Shown piece after piece: positions 43,439-52,532 of a DNA stretch of 64,000 nucleotides. Each line of letters begins with the position of its first letter. Within the stretch, counting starts at the first letter, position 1. Below the pieces are notes generated by a model. The model was not told the DNA's origin. It saw only the letters and a program-made list of their open reading frames with translations, and did not search any database. A program made the translations under genes and the position numbers. Source of the DNA: Bifidobacterium catenulatum PV20-2. GTDB taxonomy: Bacteria; Actinomycetota; Actinomycetes; Actinomycetales; Bifidobacteriaceae. The stretch covers positions 186,001 to 250,000 of the forward strand of contig NZ_CP007456.1 of NCBI RefSeq assembly GCF_000800455.1. The letters run 5' to 3'.

Positions 43439-45961
43439 ATGAACGATGCCATCACACGCTTTCCCACATCCCGCGTCAGCATTGACGATACCGAATACCT
43501 AGCGGCTCAACAAGCAGGGGCGCAGTACCTGCTTCATCTCAATCCCGACAGGCTGCTCTATCCTTTCCGTCGCGAAGCCGGCATCCCCCAGCCGACAGCA
43601 TCAAACGGTGAAACGATATTGTCATATCCCAACTGGGAGGCAACCGGCCTCGACGGTCATATCGCAGGCCACTATTTGTCAGCATGCGTAGCCTTCGCAC
43701 AAGCTCTTGCTGGATCCTCGACCAACAACATCGCCGCCGCTGTCAACAGCACTGCTTTCATACAGCGTGCCGCCCACATGGTGCGCGGCATGCGCGAATG
43801 CCAGCAGGCCTTCTCCGACGACGAAACAATGCGTGGCTACATCGGCGGTATCCCGAATTCCCGCAGCATCTTCACCCGAATCGCACGCGGCGACGTCGAA
43901 TCGCAGAACTTCGCCCTCAACGGCGGCTGGGTGCCGATATACAACCTGCACAAAACCTTCGCCGGGCTGCTGGACGCTTGGGAAGGACTGGCATGCATCG
44001 ATGCGGATACCAGCATCATAGCCCGGCGGTCCGTCATCGAATTGGCCGACTGGTGGTGCCGCATCGCCGAACCGCTCAGCGACGAAATATTCGAACGCAT
44101 CCTCGTCTCGGAATTCGGCGGCATGTGTGAATCCTTCGCCGAACTATACGCGCGCACAGGCAACGAATGCTACCGGCGCATGGCCTACCGGTTCTGTGAC
44201 GCCACGATCTTCGAACCGCTGTCACGCGGTGAAGACACTCTTACTGGCATGCACGCCAACACGCAAATCCCCAAAGTGCTGGGCTGGGAGCGATTAGGCG
44301 CGCTGTGTGGCGACGACACCTGCAATACGGCGACCAATACGTTCTGGAATTCCGTGGTGCATCACCGTTCCATCAGCATCGGCGCACACTCGGTCAGCGA
44401 GCATTTTCACCCGGCCGATGACTTCTCCTCAATGGTCGAATCGCGCGAAGGCCCGGAAACCTGCAACTCCTACAACATGTCGAAACTAGCCGAACGGCTG
44501 TGGCTGCGTGAGCCGAAGCCGGAATATCTCGACTTCTATGAGCGCGTGCTGGAAAACCACCTGCTGTCCACGGTGAACCCTGAACATCCCGGATTCGTCT
44601 ATTTCACGCCGATGCGGCCAGACCACTACCGTGCATACTCTACGTCCGGCCAGTGCTTCTGGTGCTGCGTCGGCTCGGGCTTGGAAAATCATGCACGTTA
44701 CGGACGCCTTGTTTTTGCGCGTCAGCATGTTGACGGCGAGCCGGAGCGACTGCTGTGCAACCTGCTGATTGGCGCGACGCTTGACTGGGCGGAGGAAGGT
44801 ATTGCCGTTAGGCAGACGGTGACGCGCAGCAATGCTGACGGTGGACGGTACGTTGCACATATCCGCATTCATGCCGATGATGCGCGGACGCATCGTCTGA
44901 TTGTGTGTGTCAGGGATCCGTGGTGGGCTGCCGACTTCAGTATAGAGGTCGTGGCCGGCGGCGTTGCAGGTGATTGCACTGCGGTTGATTGTGTTGTGGA
45001 CGACTGCGCCGTATTTGATGGCGCTGCGCCGGAGGGAGGGGCTTCGCAGTTGGCTTCGCTGCCGGAAGGCTATCGGGCCATGCGGCTTGAATGGCGAGGC
45101 GAGACTGAGATTCGCGTGCTGGTGAAGCCGCGCGTGAGCGTGGAACTGCTGCCAGACGGCTCCGCATGGGCGAGCTTCATGGTCGGTCCGAAGGTGATGG
45201 CGTTGCGCGGTGACGATCAGGATCTTATCGGCCAGTTCGCGGATGACAGCCGTATGGGTCATATTGCGGCAGGCCCGTTGCGTGCCTCTGCGGAACTGCC
45301 CATTATCGTTGCGGGCGATGCTGATGGCGCTGGTGTCGCCGGCGCTCCCAGCATGCTCGGCCAAGCCAGGCTGGACATGGAGAACAAGCGCCTGTCCGTG
45401 CCGGCGCTCGACTCCCGGAATCACCTGGTTTCATTGGAGTTGGAATCGTTTACCAGCATTCATGAATCCCGTTACAGCGTATACCTACCGATTGCGCCCA
45501 ACGGTGATGTGGATGGCCGCCGTCAGGAACTGGCGCAGGCCGATGCGGAACAGATGCGACACGAAAGCAGCACGATTGATGCGATTTCGTGCGGCCAGCA
45601 GCAATCGGAAGTCGATCATGAATACTGTGGACAGAGCGATGACATGGGAGCGGATGGCACCATTCATTGGAGGCGTACCGCAGCGGAGGGGTGCTTCGGC
45701 TATACGATGAGGAGACCGTCTGACGGTGGCCGTTTGGAAGTGTCGCTGTGCGTTGACGACGCGGATATGCCGTATGCGCTGTCAATCGACGATGTAACGC
45801 TGAAACGCGTGGAGCGCCGCGTCATCGACGGTGATCCGTTATGCGCTGACATATATGATTTGGCCACTGCCGGCGACGCCTCACGTATCGCAGTGCGCAT
45901 TGCCGCTGCCGGTCGGGTTTCAACGCCGCGAATCTCCGTGCTTCGCGTTGTTGCGTGCTGA
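43439..45961 (+). CDS. GH127/GH146-type beta-L-arabinofuranosidase, intracellular
   Basis: An 840-residue protein of the DUF1680-like clan. The zinc-cysteine active site is complete: Glu321 (SEHFHP), Glu340-x-Cys342 (EGPETCNSYNM) and Cys409-Cys410 (WCCVGSGLENHARYG), matching the known acid/base, zinc ligands and nucleophilic cysteine of B. longum HypBA1. No signal peptide is present. It probably releases beta-L-arabinofuranose from plant cell-wall glycans. At 840 residues it is longer than the 658-residue HypBA1 and closer to GH146 proteins; the C-terminal third (about 560-840) is variable. The ATG at 43439 follows AAAGGA. There is an internal GC/codon shift with long runs of repeated Asp/Val residues near 500-535. 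Confidence 0.82.
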   Translation: MNDAITRFPTSRVSIDDTEYLAAQQAGAQYLLHLNPDRLLYPFRREAGIPQPTASNGETILSYPNWEATGLDGHIAGHYLSACVAFAQALAGSSTNNIAAAVNSTAFIQRAAHMVRGMRECQQAFSDDETMRGYIGGIPNSRSIFTRIARGDVESQNFALNGGWVPIYNLHKTFAGLLDAWEGLACIDADTSIIARRSVIELADWWCRIAEPLSDEIFERILVSEFGGMCESFAELYARTGNECYRRMAYRFCDATIFEPLSRGEDTLTGMHANTQIPKVLGWERLGALCGDDTCNTATNTFWNSVVHHRSISIGAHSVSEHFHPADDFSSMVESREGPETCNSYNMSKLAERLWLREPKPEYLDFYERVLENHLLSTVNPEHPGFVYFTPMRPDHYRAYSTSGQCFWCCVGSGLENHARYGRLVFARQHVDGEPERLLCNLLIGATLDWAEEGIAVRQTVTRSNADGGRYVAHIRIHADDARTHRLIVCVRDPWWAADFSIEVVAGGVAGDCTAVDCVVDDCAVFDGAAPEGGASQLASLPEGYRAMRLEWRGETEIRVLVKPRVSVELLPDGSAWASFMVGPKVMALRGDDQDLIGQFADDSRMGHIAAGPLRASAELPIIVAGDADGAGVAGAPSMLGQARLDMENKRLSVPALDSRNHLVSLELESFTSIHESRYSVYLPIAPNGDVDGRRQELAQADAEQMRHESSTIDAISCGQQQSEVDHEYCGQSDDMGADGTIHWRRTAAEGCFGYTMRRPSDGGRLEVSLCVDDADMPYALSIDDVTLKRVERRVIDGDPLCADIYDLATAGDASRIAVRIAAAGRVSTPRISVLRVVAC

Positions 45962-45998
45962 GTATGATGCCGCTATATTGCAGGAAAGGACGCGGCCG

Positions 45999-47057
45999 AT
46001 GAGTGATTGCACCAACGACCCTTACGCTTATCTTCTTGTACATTTCTTAGAGGATCCGGACGGCTACGCCGAACGCATCTATCTGGACGTGTCGGACGGC
46101 GACAATCCCCATCGCTGGATTCCGCTCAACGGCGGGCGACCGGTACTGACATCGGATATCGGTACTACCGGTGTGCGCGATCCGCATATCATCCGCAATC
46201 TGCAAACCGGCATGTGGTATATCATCGCGACCGATTTGCGCGTATTCGGCGGTGACAACGGCGGATGGTACGAATGGTCTCATCATGCGAGCACGAATCT
46301 GATCGTCTGGCAATCGCCAGATCTGCTGCATTGGGAAGGCCCTCGCATGCTGGACGTCTCCCAGCGCGCCGACGGCACGCATATGCAACTTGGCATGGCC
46401 TGGGCCTGTGAATGCCTGTGGGTGCCGGACTATTATCCGGAGGAATATGAAGGCGATCGCGGCGCATTCGTAATGTACTGGTCCAGCACCGTATTCGACG
46501 ATGCGGATACGGCGCATGATGATAATTCTGTGACCAGTTCCGTGCTGTGGGGCGCGACCACCGACTTCACACAGGATACGTTCGAATTCGGCGGCGTGCT
46601 GATCGACACCGGTGGCGATTCCATCGACACCACCATGGTGCAGCGTCAATTGCCGGACGGCGGGCTGCGCACGTATCGCATCACCAAAGACAATTCCTTC
46701 GGCAACGGCATTTGGATGGACTACACCGATGCGCGGCGCTGGTGGGAATCCGACACGCAATGGCATGTCATACAGCGTCATATCGGTGCGAATTATGTGG
46801 AAGACGGCAATCCCGGCGGTGTGGAAGGTCCCGCGGTATTCGCTAACCATCACAACAACGGTGGGCCGGACGACGAATGGTATCTGTTCGTGGACGTCAT
46901 ACCGTCAATCGGCTACAAGCCCATGAGCACGAAGGATCTTGACACCGGCTGGCATCCGCTAAACGCCGCGGATTATTTCCTCTCGCCGCACACCAAGCAT
47001 GGCGGCGTCGCCTCGCTGACTCGCGAGGAATACGAGCGTCTCATCCAAGTTCTCTGA
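45999..47057 (+). CDS. GH43-family glycoside hydrolase, last gene of the arabinan cluster
   Basis: A 352-residue single-domain, cytosolic GH43-like protein. The blade motifs TTGVRDPHIIRN (catalytic Asp), WACECLWVPDYYPEEYEGDRG, and GNPGGVEGPAVFANHHNNGG (Glu) follow the family pattern. It ends with SLTREEYERLIQVL, seen in small GH43 proteins of actinobacteria and Bacillus. The likely substrate is arabinose-containing oligosaccharides. The ATG at 45999 has AAAGGA 8 bases upstream. It follows the GH127-type gene by 37 bp and may share its transcript. Confidence 0.83.
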   Translation: MSDCTNDPYAYLLVHFLEDPDGYAERIYLDVSDGDNPHRWIPLNGGRPVLTSDIGTTGVRDPHIIRNLQTGMWYIIATDLRVFGGDNGGWYEWSHHASTNLIVWQSPDLLHWEGPRMLDVSQRADGTHMQLGMAWACECLWVPDYYPEEYEGDRGAFVMYWSSTVFDDADTAHDDNSVTSSVLWGATTDFTQDTFEFGGVLIDTGGDSIDTTMVQRQLPDGGLRTYRITKDNSFGNGIWMDYTDARRWWESDTQWHVIQRHIGANYVEDGNPGGVEGPAVFANHHNNGGPDDEWYLFVDVIPSIGYKPMSTKDLDTGWHPLNAADYFLSPHTKHGGVASLTREEYERLIQVL

Positions 47058-47122
47058 TTCGTAAAGCCCCTCTAATTCGTTAAAACCACGCGGTTTTAAC
47101 GCTTGATGGTCCCTAAACACGC

Positions 47123-47187
47123 AATCCCCGTACTGCTTCCATTTTCGCCCTTTTTCGGGCCACGAAAATGGAAGCAGTACGGGGATT
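47123..47187. repeat. Palindromic repeat element, right copy
   Basis: A perfect 25-bp inverted repeat: the left arm at 47123-47147 begins AATCCCCGTACTGCTTCC, and the right arm at 47163-47187 ends GGAAGCAGTACGGGGATT. The 15-nt loop includes CCCTTTTTCGGGC. It is followed by ACGGTTTTC. It shares its outer arm with the element at 29807-29874 and could also terminate both the GH43 gene and the convergent pbp. Confidence 0.85.
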
Positions 47188-47232
47188 ACGGTTTTCAGAC
47201 TTTAGGACTGGGACTCGGAACTCAGCCGAAAT

Positions 47233-49569
47233 CTACTGCGTATTTCCGTTGGTTCCGGTCTGGCCGTTGGATTCGCTGGTGGAGCCTCCGCCGCTAGTAT
47301 CGCCGCCGGTTCCGCCGGAATTGTCTCCGCTGCCGTCGCTGCCGCTGTTGCCGCCGGTCCCGCTACCGCCAGTGTTGCCACCGTTGCCGGAATTCTCTTC
47401 GTCTCCGTCTCCGCTGCCGTTGCCGTTGCTGTTCTGATCGCTGTTCTGCGTCGGATCAGGCGTGGTCTGCTCGGTGTTTTCCTCGACCTTCGGCACCGTC
47501 TGGCTCTGCCGTGTTTGGGCCTTCTGCGCGCCGGTACCCCACGTGCCGTCCGGACCGCCGATCTTGCCGTTGTCGGTCGACTCGGTGAAGGTCAGCACCT
47601 CCTGATTCTGCAGGGCGAGCGACATGAACTCCTCGAACAGATGCGACGGGTAGCCAGTGGAGGAAACGCCATAGCCCGCGAATGGTGGCACTTCCTGCGC
47701 GCTGCCGTCTTCCGCAGGATTCCAGATGGCCCACACATTGAGCAGTTGCGGCGTATAGCCTACGAACGAAGCTGCCTTCTCGTCGTTTGCGGTACCGGAC
47801 TTGCCGGCCACCTGGCGTCCGAGACGTGTCGAAACGCCTGCAGCGGTGCCATACGTGGTGGTGCCCTGCATGGCTTTCTGCACCAAGTGGCAATCGTTTG
47901 CATCGAACACCTGCTGGTTCTCCTGCGCCGTCCTGTACAGTTCCTTCGAGCCGTCGGACGTGAGCACCTTGTCGACGATGTGCAACGTGTTTTTCACACC
48001 ATCGTTGGCAATGGTGGAGTGGCCCTGAGCCAGATCCCATACAGTAATGCCGTTGATGCCCAGAATGTTGTAGGTGGTGTCTTCGGCAATGTCTCCCTCA
48101 ATGCCTGCCTGATGCGCTATCTTGGCGAGATTCGCGGCGCCGAGATGCTTGTTGACATCCATGAATACGGTGTTCACCGAATTCGCGGTCGCCTGATAGA
48201 GGTTGATATACCCCCAGTTGGTGTTCAGTGCGTTCGGCACCTGCGCGGTGGTTCCCGGAGTTGTCTCAAACGTCAGTCCGGAATTACCGTTGAACAACGT
48301 GTTGAAATTCACGCCCTCCTGAGCGGCTCCCAGCAAACCGAACGGCTTCATCGTGGAGCCCGGCTCGAACGTGGCCTGAGTGACGTTGTTGAGCTGCTTG
48401 GTGAGGTAATCGTTGCCCGCATACATGGCCTTGACGGAACCGGTTTTCTGATCGACCGCAATGCCGCCCACCTGAATGCTATCCGGCATGCCTTCCGGCC
48501 GGGTGTCGCCGACCTGTTGGATTTCGTCCTGCATGCCCTTGTCAAGCGTGGTGACAATCTTGTAGCCGCCGGTTTCCAAATCGTCGGCGGTGAACGCCTT
48601 GGAATTGACCAGTTCGTTCTTCACCGTGGTCAGCAGATATCCGTTGGCGCCCGCCATCTGGTTGTTCTGCTGGATTTCCGCCACGGTGGGGAACTGCGCT
48701 TCCTTCTTTTCCTTGGCGGTGATGTAGCCATCTTCCTTCATGATGTTGAGCACGCGGTCGTATCGTTTTTCAGCCTGCTTAGGGTTGACGGCCGGATCCC
48801 ATGAGCTCGGTGCCGGAATGATGCCGGCCAGCATGGCTGATTCCGACAAGGTCAGATCGCTGGCGTTCTTGTTGAAATACGCCTTCGCCGCCGCCTGGAT
48901 GCCATACGCGCCACGACCAAGGTAAATCGTGTTCATGTAATTGCAAAGCACCTGGCTTTTATCTTGCGACTGCGCGATCTTGATGGCCAGGAACGCTTCT
49001 CTGAGCTTGCCGGAATACGACGTGGTTTCGCCCAGATAATATCGTTCCGCATACTGCTGAGTGATGGTCGAACCACCTTGCCTGCTGCCGGTGGTCAAGT
49101 TCGTATACAGCGCTCGCGCGATGCCATACAGGTCGATGCCCTTGTTGGTGTAGAAGGATCGGTCTTCCGATGCGACGATCGCGTTGCTCACGTAATCAGG
49201 CAGTACCGCGCAGTCGATGATTTCGCGGTTTTGCTCCGCGTAGCTGCCGATTTCCGTAGTGCCGTCGGCATAGTAGACGGTTGTTTTTTCGGCGAGGGCG
49301 AACTTCTCCGGTTCGGGGATTTCCGTGGTGATATACATATATGCGAACAGGCCGATTCCTGCCGCGAGCAGCGCCGCGAAGATGCCGAGTACCCACTTCA
49401 GTACGAGATGCTTGCGCTTGTTCTGCTTTTTCTGAGGTCCGTTGGCGCGGTGCGATCCGTGGTTCTGCGGCTTGGGCGCGCTATGGGATGCGTTGCTGCG
49501 ATTGCTGCTGGCGCCGCCGTTGCGGGCGCTTCTTGAGCGTGAGCTTACGCTTCGTGTGTGTGAAACCAT
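47233..49569 (-). CDS. Bifunctional penicillin-binding protein (class A)
   Basis: A 778-residue class A PBP that polymerises glycan strands and crosslinks peptides. The basic cytoplasmic tail (about 1-55) precedes a membrane helix (VLKWVLGIFAALLAAGIGLFAYM). The GT51 region has EDRSFYTNKG and GGSTITQQYA, and the transpeptidase has STMKPFG (Ser-x-x-Lys), NSVN and KSGTAND. The C-terminus is a long Gly/Ser/Asn/Thr/Asp-rich low-complexity tail (about 710-778), probably extracellular and disordered. The start at ATG 49569 is chosen; an in-frame Met three residues upstream exists. Confidence 0.93.
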   Translation of the reverse strand: MVSHTRSVSSRSRSARNGGASSNRSNASHSAPKPQNHGSHRANGPQKKQNKRKHLVLKWVLGIFAALLAAGIGLFAYMYITTEIPEPEKFALAEKTTVYYADGTTEIGSYAEQNREIIDCAVLPDYVSNAIVASEDRSFYTNKGIDLYGIARALYTNLTTGSRQGGSTITQQYAERYYLGETTSYSGKLREAFLAIKIAQSQDKSQVLCNYMNTIYLGRGAYGIQAAAKAYFNKNASDLTLSESAMLAGIIPAPSSWDPAVNPKQAEKRYDRVLNIMKEDGYITAKEKKEAQFPTVAEIQQNNQMAGANGYLLTTVKNELVNSKAFTADDLETGGYKIVTTLDKGMQDEIQQVGDTRPEGMPDSIQVGGIAVDQKTGSVKAMYAGNDYLTKQLNNVTQATFEPGSTMKPFGLLGAAQEGVNFNTLFNGNSGLTFETTPGTTAQVPNALNTNWGYINLYQATANSVNTVFMDVNKHLGAANLAKIAHQAGIEGDIAEDTTYNILGINGITVWDLAQGHSTIANDGVKNTLHIVDKVLTSDGSKELYRTAQENQQVFDANDCHLVQKAMQGTTTYGTAAGVSTRLGRQVAGKSGTANDEKAASFVGYTPQLLNVWAIWNPAEDGSAQEVPPFAGYGVSSTGYPSHLFEEFMSLALQNQEVLTFTESTDNGKIGGPDGTWGTGAQKAQTRQSQTVPKVEENTEQTTPDPTQNSDQNSNGNGSGDGDEENSGNGGNTGGSGTGGNSGSDGSGDNSGGTGGDTSGGGSTSESNGQTGTNGNTQ

Positions 49570-49738
49570 AGGTTCCACCGTAGCTGATTGACTTGAGAAA
49601 TCAGGTGGAAATGGGGCACGTTTGCTTTGGTGGGAGCATTTTTGCGCAGCTCTTTTACAAATCGACAGTTTGCGGGACGTTGCCTCAATATCGGCTGATT
49701 TTCAGGGTTTTGTCAGTTTTTCAGGTGCCTTTTTGCTG

Positions 49739-49774
49739 TTTCGCAGGTATGCTTGAAACTTGGTACCTGTGAAA
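49739..49774 (+). promoter_or_regulatory. Inverted repeat in the ino1 promoter region
   Basis: TTTCGCAGGTA (49739-49749) and TACCTGTGAAA (49764-49774) form 11-bp arms with one mismatch. It is centred about 47 bp before the ATG and is a candidate operator. Confidence 0.5.
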
Positions 49775-49803
49775 CGCATACATAACAGAGGAGTCGTTTA
49801 CAG

Positions 49804-50946
49804 ATGAGCATTCGTGTAGCTATCGCCGGTGTTGGCAATTGCGCCTCGTCGTTGGTGCAGGGCGTTGAATACTACAAAGATACGAAGGACGAGGATAAGA
49901 TTCCCGGCCTGATGCACAACAATTTCGGCGGATACCGCGTACGTGACATCGAATTCGTCACCGCGTTCGACGTGGATGCGCTGAAGGTCGGCAAGGACTT
50001 GTCTGAAGCCATCGAGGCGTCGCAGAACAACACGATCAAGTTCGCCGATGTGCCGAACCTGGGCGTCGAGGTGCTGCGCGGTCCGACCAACGATGGCTTG
50101 GGCGAATACTACCGTCAGATGATCGACGAGTCCGACGCCGAGCCGGTCGACGTGGCCCAGGTGCTGCGTGATAAGAAGGTCGATGTGCTTGTTTCCTACC
50201 TGCCGGTCGGTTCCGAGCAGGCCGACAAGGCGTACGCCCAGGCCGCCATGGACGCCGGCTGCGCGTTCGTGAACTGCCTGCCGGTGTTCATCGCCTCCGA
50301 TCCGGAGTGGGCTCAGAAGTTCCGTGATGCCGGCGTGCCGATCGTCGGTGACGACATCAAGTCCCAGGTCGGCGCCACGATCACGCACCGCGTGCTCGCC
50401 CGCCTGTTCGAGGACCGTGGCGTGCGCCTGGACCGCACATACCAGCTCAATGTGGGCGGCAATATGGACTTCATGAACATGCTGCAGCGCTCGCGCCTGG
50501 AATCCAAGAAGATTTCCAAGACTCGCGCCGTTACCTCCGTGGTGCCGCACGATATGGACCCGCACAATGTGCATATCGGTCCGTCCGATTACGTGGCATG
50601 GCTTGACGACCGCAAGTTCGCGTTCGTGCGTCTTGAGGGTACCACGTTCGGCGATGTTCCGCTGAGCTTGGAATACAAGCTGCAGGTGTGGGATTCCCCG
50701 AATTCCGCCGGTATTGTGATTGACGCCGTGCGTGCCGCCAAGATTGCGCTCGATCGCCATCTGGCTGGCCCGATTCTGGCTCCGAGCGCGTACTTCATGA
50801 AGTCGCCGGCCGTCCAGCACGAGGATGGGGAGGCGCGCCGCTTGGTGGAGGAGTTCATCAAGGGTAGCGTTGAGGGCAGCGAAGAGCAGCTTGATGCCGA
50901 TGTCGCCGCAGCGAAGGCCGCCGGCAAGGATGTGTGGCGCGCCTGA
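49804..50946 (+). CDS. ino1: Inositol-3-phosphate synthase (actinobacterial type)
   Basis: A 380-residue NAD-dependent enzyme that converts glucose-6-phosphate to myo-inositol-1-phosphate. It starts with the Rossmann motif [16 protein letters not shown] (5-20), has the family [19 protein letters not shown] active-site block and Lys/Asn residues in [12 protein letters not shown]. The product would feed inositol-containing lipids or glycans. The ribosome site GAGGAG is about 10 bases before the ATG. A perfect terminator follows. The gene is divergent from pbp. Confidence 0.93.
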   Translation: MSIRVAIAGVGNCASSLVQGVEYYKDTKDEDKIPGLMHNNFGGYRVRDIEFVTAFDVDALKVGKDLSEAIEASQNNTIKFADVPNLGVEVLRGPTNDGLGEYYRQMIDESDAEPVDVAQVLRDKKVDVLVSYLPVGSEQADKAYAQAAMDAGCAFVNCLPVFIASDPEWAQKFRDAGVPIVGDDIKSQVGATITHRVLARLFEDRGVRLDRTYQLNVGGNMDFMNMLQRSRLESKKISKTRAVTSVVPHDMDPHNVHIGPSDYVAWLDDRKFAFVRLEGTTFGDVPLSLEYKLQVWDSPNSAGIVIDAVRAAKIALDRHLAGPILAPSAYFMKSPAVQHEDGEARRLVEEFIKGSVEGSEEQLDADVAAAKAAGKDVWRA

Positions 50947-50969
50947 TTTTTGGTTCGCCTGATATGAGG

Positions 50970-51005
50970 AATCCCCAATCTACCGTCGGTGGATTGGGGA
51001 TTTTT
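50970..51005 (+). terminator. Intrinsic terminator after ino1
   Basis: AATCCCCAATC (50970-50980) pairs with GATTGGGGATT (50992-51002), followed by TTT. It also lies before the end of glf on the opposite strand. Confidence 0.88.
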
Positions 51006-51033
51006 AATTACGATTTGGAAACGATGCGTATCG

Positions 51034-52212
51034 TCACTTCTTGAGGAGGGGTTCGACCTGTTCCTCGTACGCGGTCAAAGCGGTGTCGATCACATTGTGC
51101 ATGTCGTAGTACTTGTACGTGCCCAGACGGCCGCCGAACACCGTGAGCGGCTCGGCCTTCGCGAGCTCCTCGTACCTCGCGTACAGCGCCCTGTCGGCCT
51201 CCGTGTTGATCGGATAGTACGGTTCGTCGCCACGCTCCGCGAAACGGCTGTACTCCTCCCACACCACCGTTTTGCCCGGGTTCTGCGAGTCCCTGCGCTC
51301 CGGATTGAAGTTCTTGAACTCGATCGCGCGCGTGTACGGCACGTCCGCGTCGGAGAAGTTCATCACCGGGCATCCGAAATGGTCGCCCTCGTCGTAACGC
51401 ACCTCCCTGAAATCGACCGTGCGCCACTTGAGCTCGCCCAGCGAATAGTCGAAGTAGCGGTCCACCGGACCCGTGTACACCACCGGCACGCCCGCCGCGG
51501 CCAGCGCGGCCTTGTTGAACGGCTGGGACCCGTCGAAGAAGTCGGTCTCCAGGGTCACATGGATGCGCGGATCGTCGATCATGCGCTCCATCCACGCGGT
51601 GTAGCCGTCCGTGGGCAGGCCCTCCCACGTGTCCCTGAAATAGCGGTTGTCGTAGTTGAAACGCACCGGCAGGCGGTTGATGATGCCCGCGGGCAGGTCC
51701 TTCGGATCGGTCTGCCACTGCTTGCCCGTGTAGTTCTTGATGAACGCCTCGTACAGGGGACGGCCGATCAGCGAAATGCCCTTGTCGTTGAGGTTCCGGG
51801 GATCCTGGCCCGCCAGCTCGCCGGCCTGCTCGGCCACGAGCGCCCTGGCCTCGGCGGGCGTGTAGTGGGCATGGAAGAACTGGTTGATGGTGCCCAGGTT
51901 GATCGGCAGGGGGTAGACCTCGCCGTCGTGCGTGGCATACACGCGGTGCACGTAGTTCGTGAACGAGGTGAACCTGTTCACGTAGTCCCACACGCGCCTG
52001 TTGGACGTGTGGAACAGGTGCGCGCCGTACTTGTGGATCTCCGCGCCGGTCTCCCCGTCCATGTAGCTGTACGCGTTGCCGCCGATGTGGTCGCGCACGT
52101 CGATGATCTCCACGCGAACCCCGAGCCTCTCCACGGCCTGCTGGGCCACGGTCAGGCCGAACAGGCCCGCGCCCACGACCACCAGATCGGGATACTCCAC
52201 CGCTTCAGTCAT
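51034..52212 (-). CDS. glf: UDP-galactopyranose mutase
   Basis: A 392-residue FAD enzyme that isomerises UDP-Galp to UDP-Galf for cell-surface glycans. The FAD site is VVGAGLFGLTVAQQ (12-25), followed by IGGNAYSYMDGETGAEIHKYGAHLFHT. The Arg and Tyr residues in PLPINLGTINQFF and RYFRDTWEGLPT line the sugar site. The gene is clearly richer in GC than its neighbours (most third positions G or C), which leaves a 434-residue open frame on the other strand; this suggests transfer. GGAAGG precedes the ATG. Confidence 0.93.
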   Translation of the reverse strand: MTEAVEYPDLVVVGAGLFGLTVAQQAVERLGVRVEIIDVRDHIGGNAYSYMDGETGAEIHKYGAHLFHTSNRRVWDYVNRFTSFTNYVHRVYATHDGEVYPLPINLGTINQFFHAHYTPAEARALVAEQAGELAGQDPRNLNDKGISLIGRPLYEAFIKNYTGKQWQTDPKDLPAGIINRLPVRFNYDNRYFRDTWEGLPTDGYTAWMERMIDDPRIHVTLETDFFDGSQPFNKAALAAAGVPVVYTGPVDRYFDYSLGELKWRTVDFREVRYDEGDHFGCPVMNFSDADVPYTRAIEFKNFNPERRDSQNPGKTVVWEEYSRFAERGDEPYYPINTEADRALYARYEELAKAEPLTVFGGRLGTYKYYDMHNVIDTALTAYEEQVEPLLKK

Positions 52213-52392
52213 AAGAACAACCTTCCGAACTCAAACAAACACACAATATTCGTATGCGATTCCTCATCAAGCATACCCGTCCGCCCTCCTTAATGCGGGG
52301 TGCAGCATTTTTGACGTTTGATTTTTCGTATGGCGAGGCCTGCGCGACGGCCTGTGATGCGGCTCGGTCCGGGCATGGTGTACACTGGTCTT

Positions 52393-52482
52393 TGCCTCCG
52401 CGTGGCGGTACGTCACCCAACTCCCCCAGGGCAGGAATGCAGCAAGGGTAAGTGGCCTCTTCCGGGTGCGTGGAGGTTTTCT
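52393..52482 (+). ncRNA. ffs: Signal recognition particle RNA (small bacterial type)
   Basis: The apical SRP domain is evident from CCAGGGCAGGAATGCAGCAA, which contains the conserved asymmetric-loop bases, and GGTAAGTGGCC. The ends pair through CCTCCGCG (52395-52402) with CGTGGAGG (52469-52476), followed by TTTTC. TACACT at 52381-52386 could be the -10. The roughly 90-nt size fits the bacterial 4.5S-like RNA. Confidence 0.9.
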
Positions 52483-52532
52483 TATATCTTCTTGCCATTC
52501 CCGTATACCGTAGAGACAATGTCGTATTCTCA

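Noticed and set aside
50989-52293. 434-residue plus-strand frame opposite glf
   Set aside because: It is the GC-driven shadow of glf; no domain is recognisable and its composition is Arg/Val/Leu-biased.
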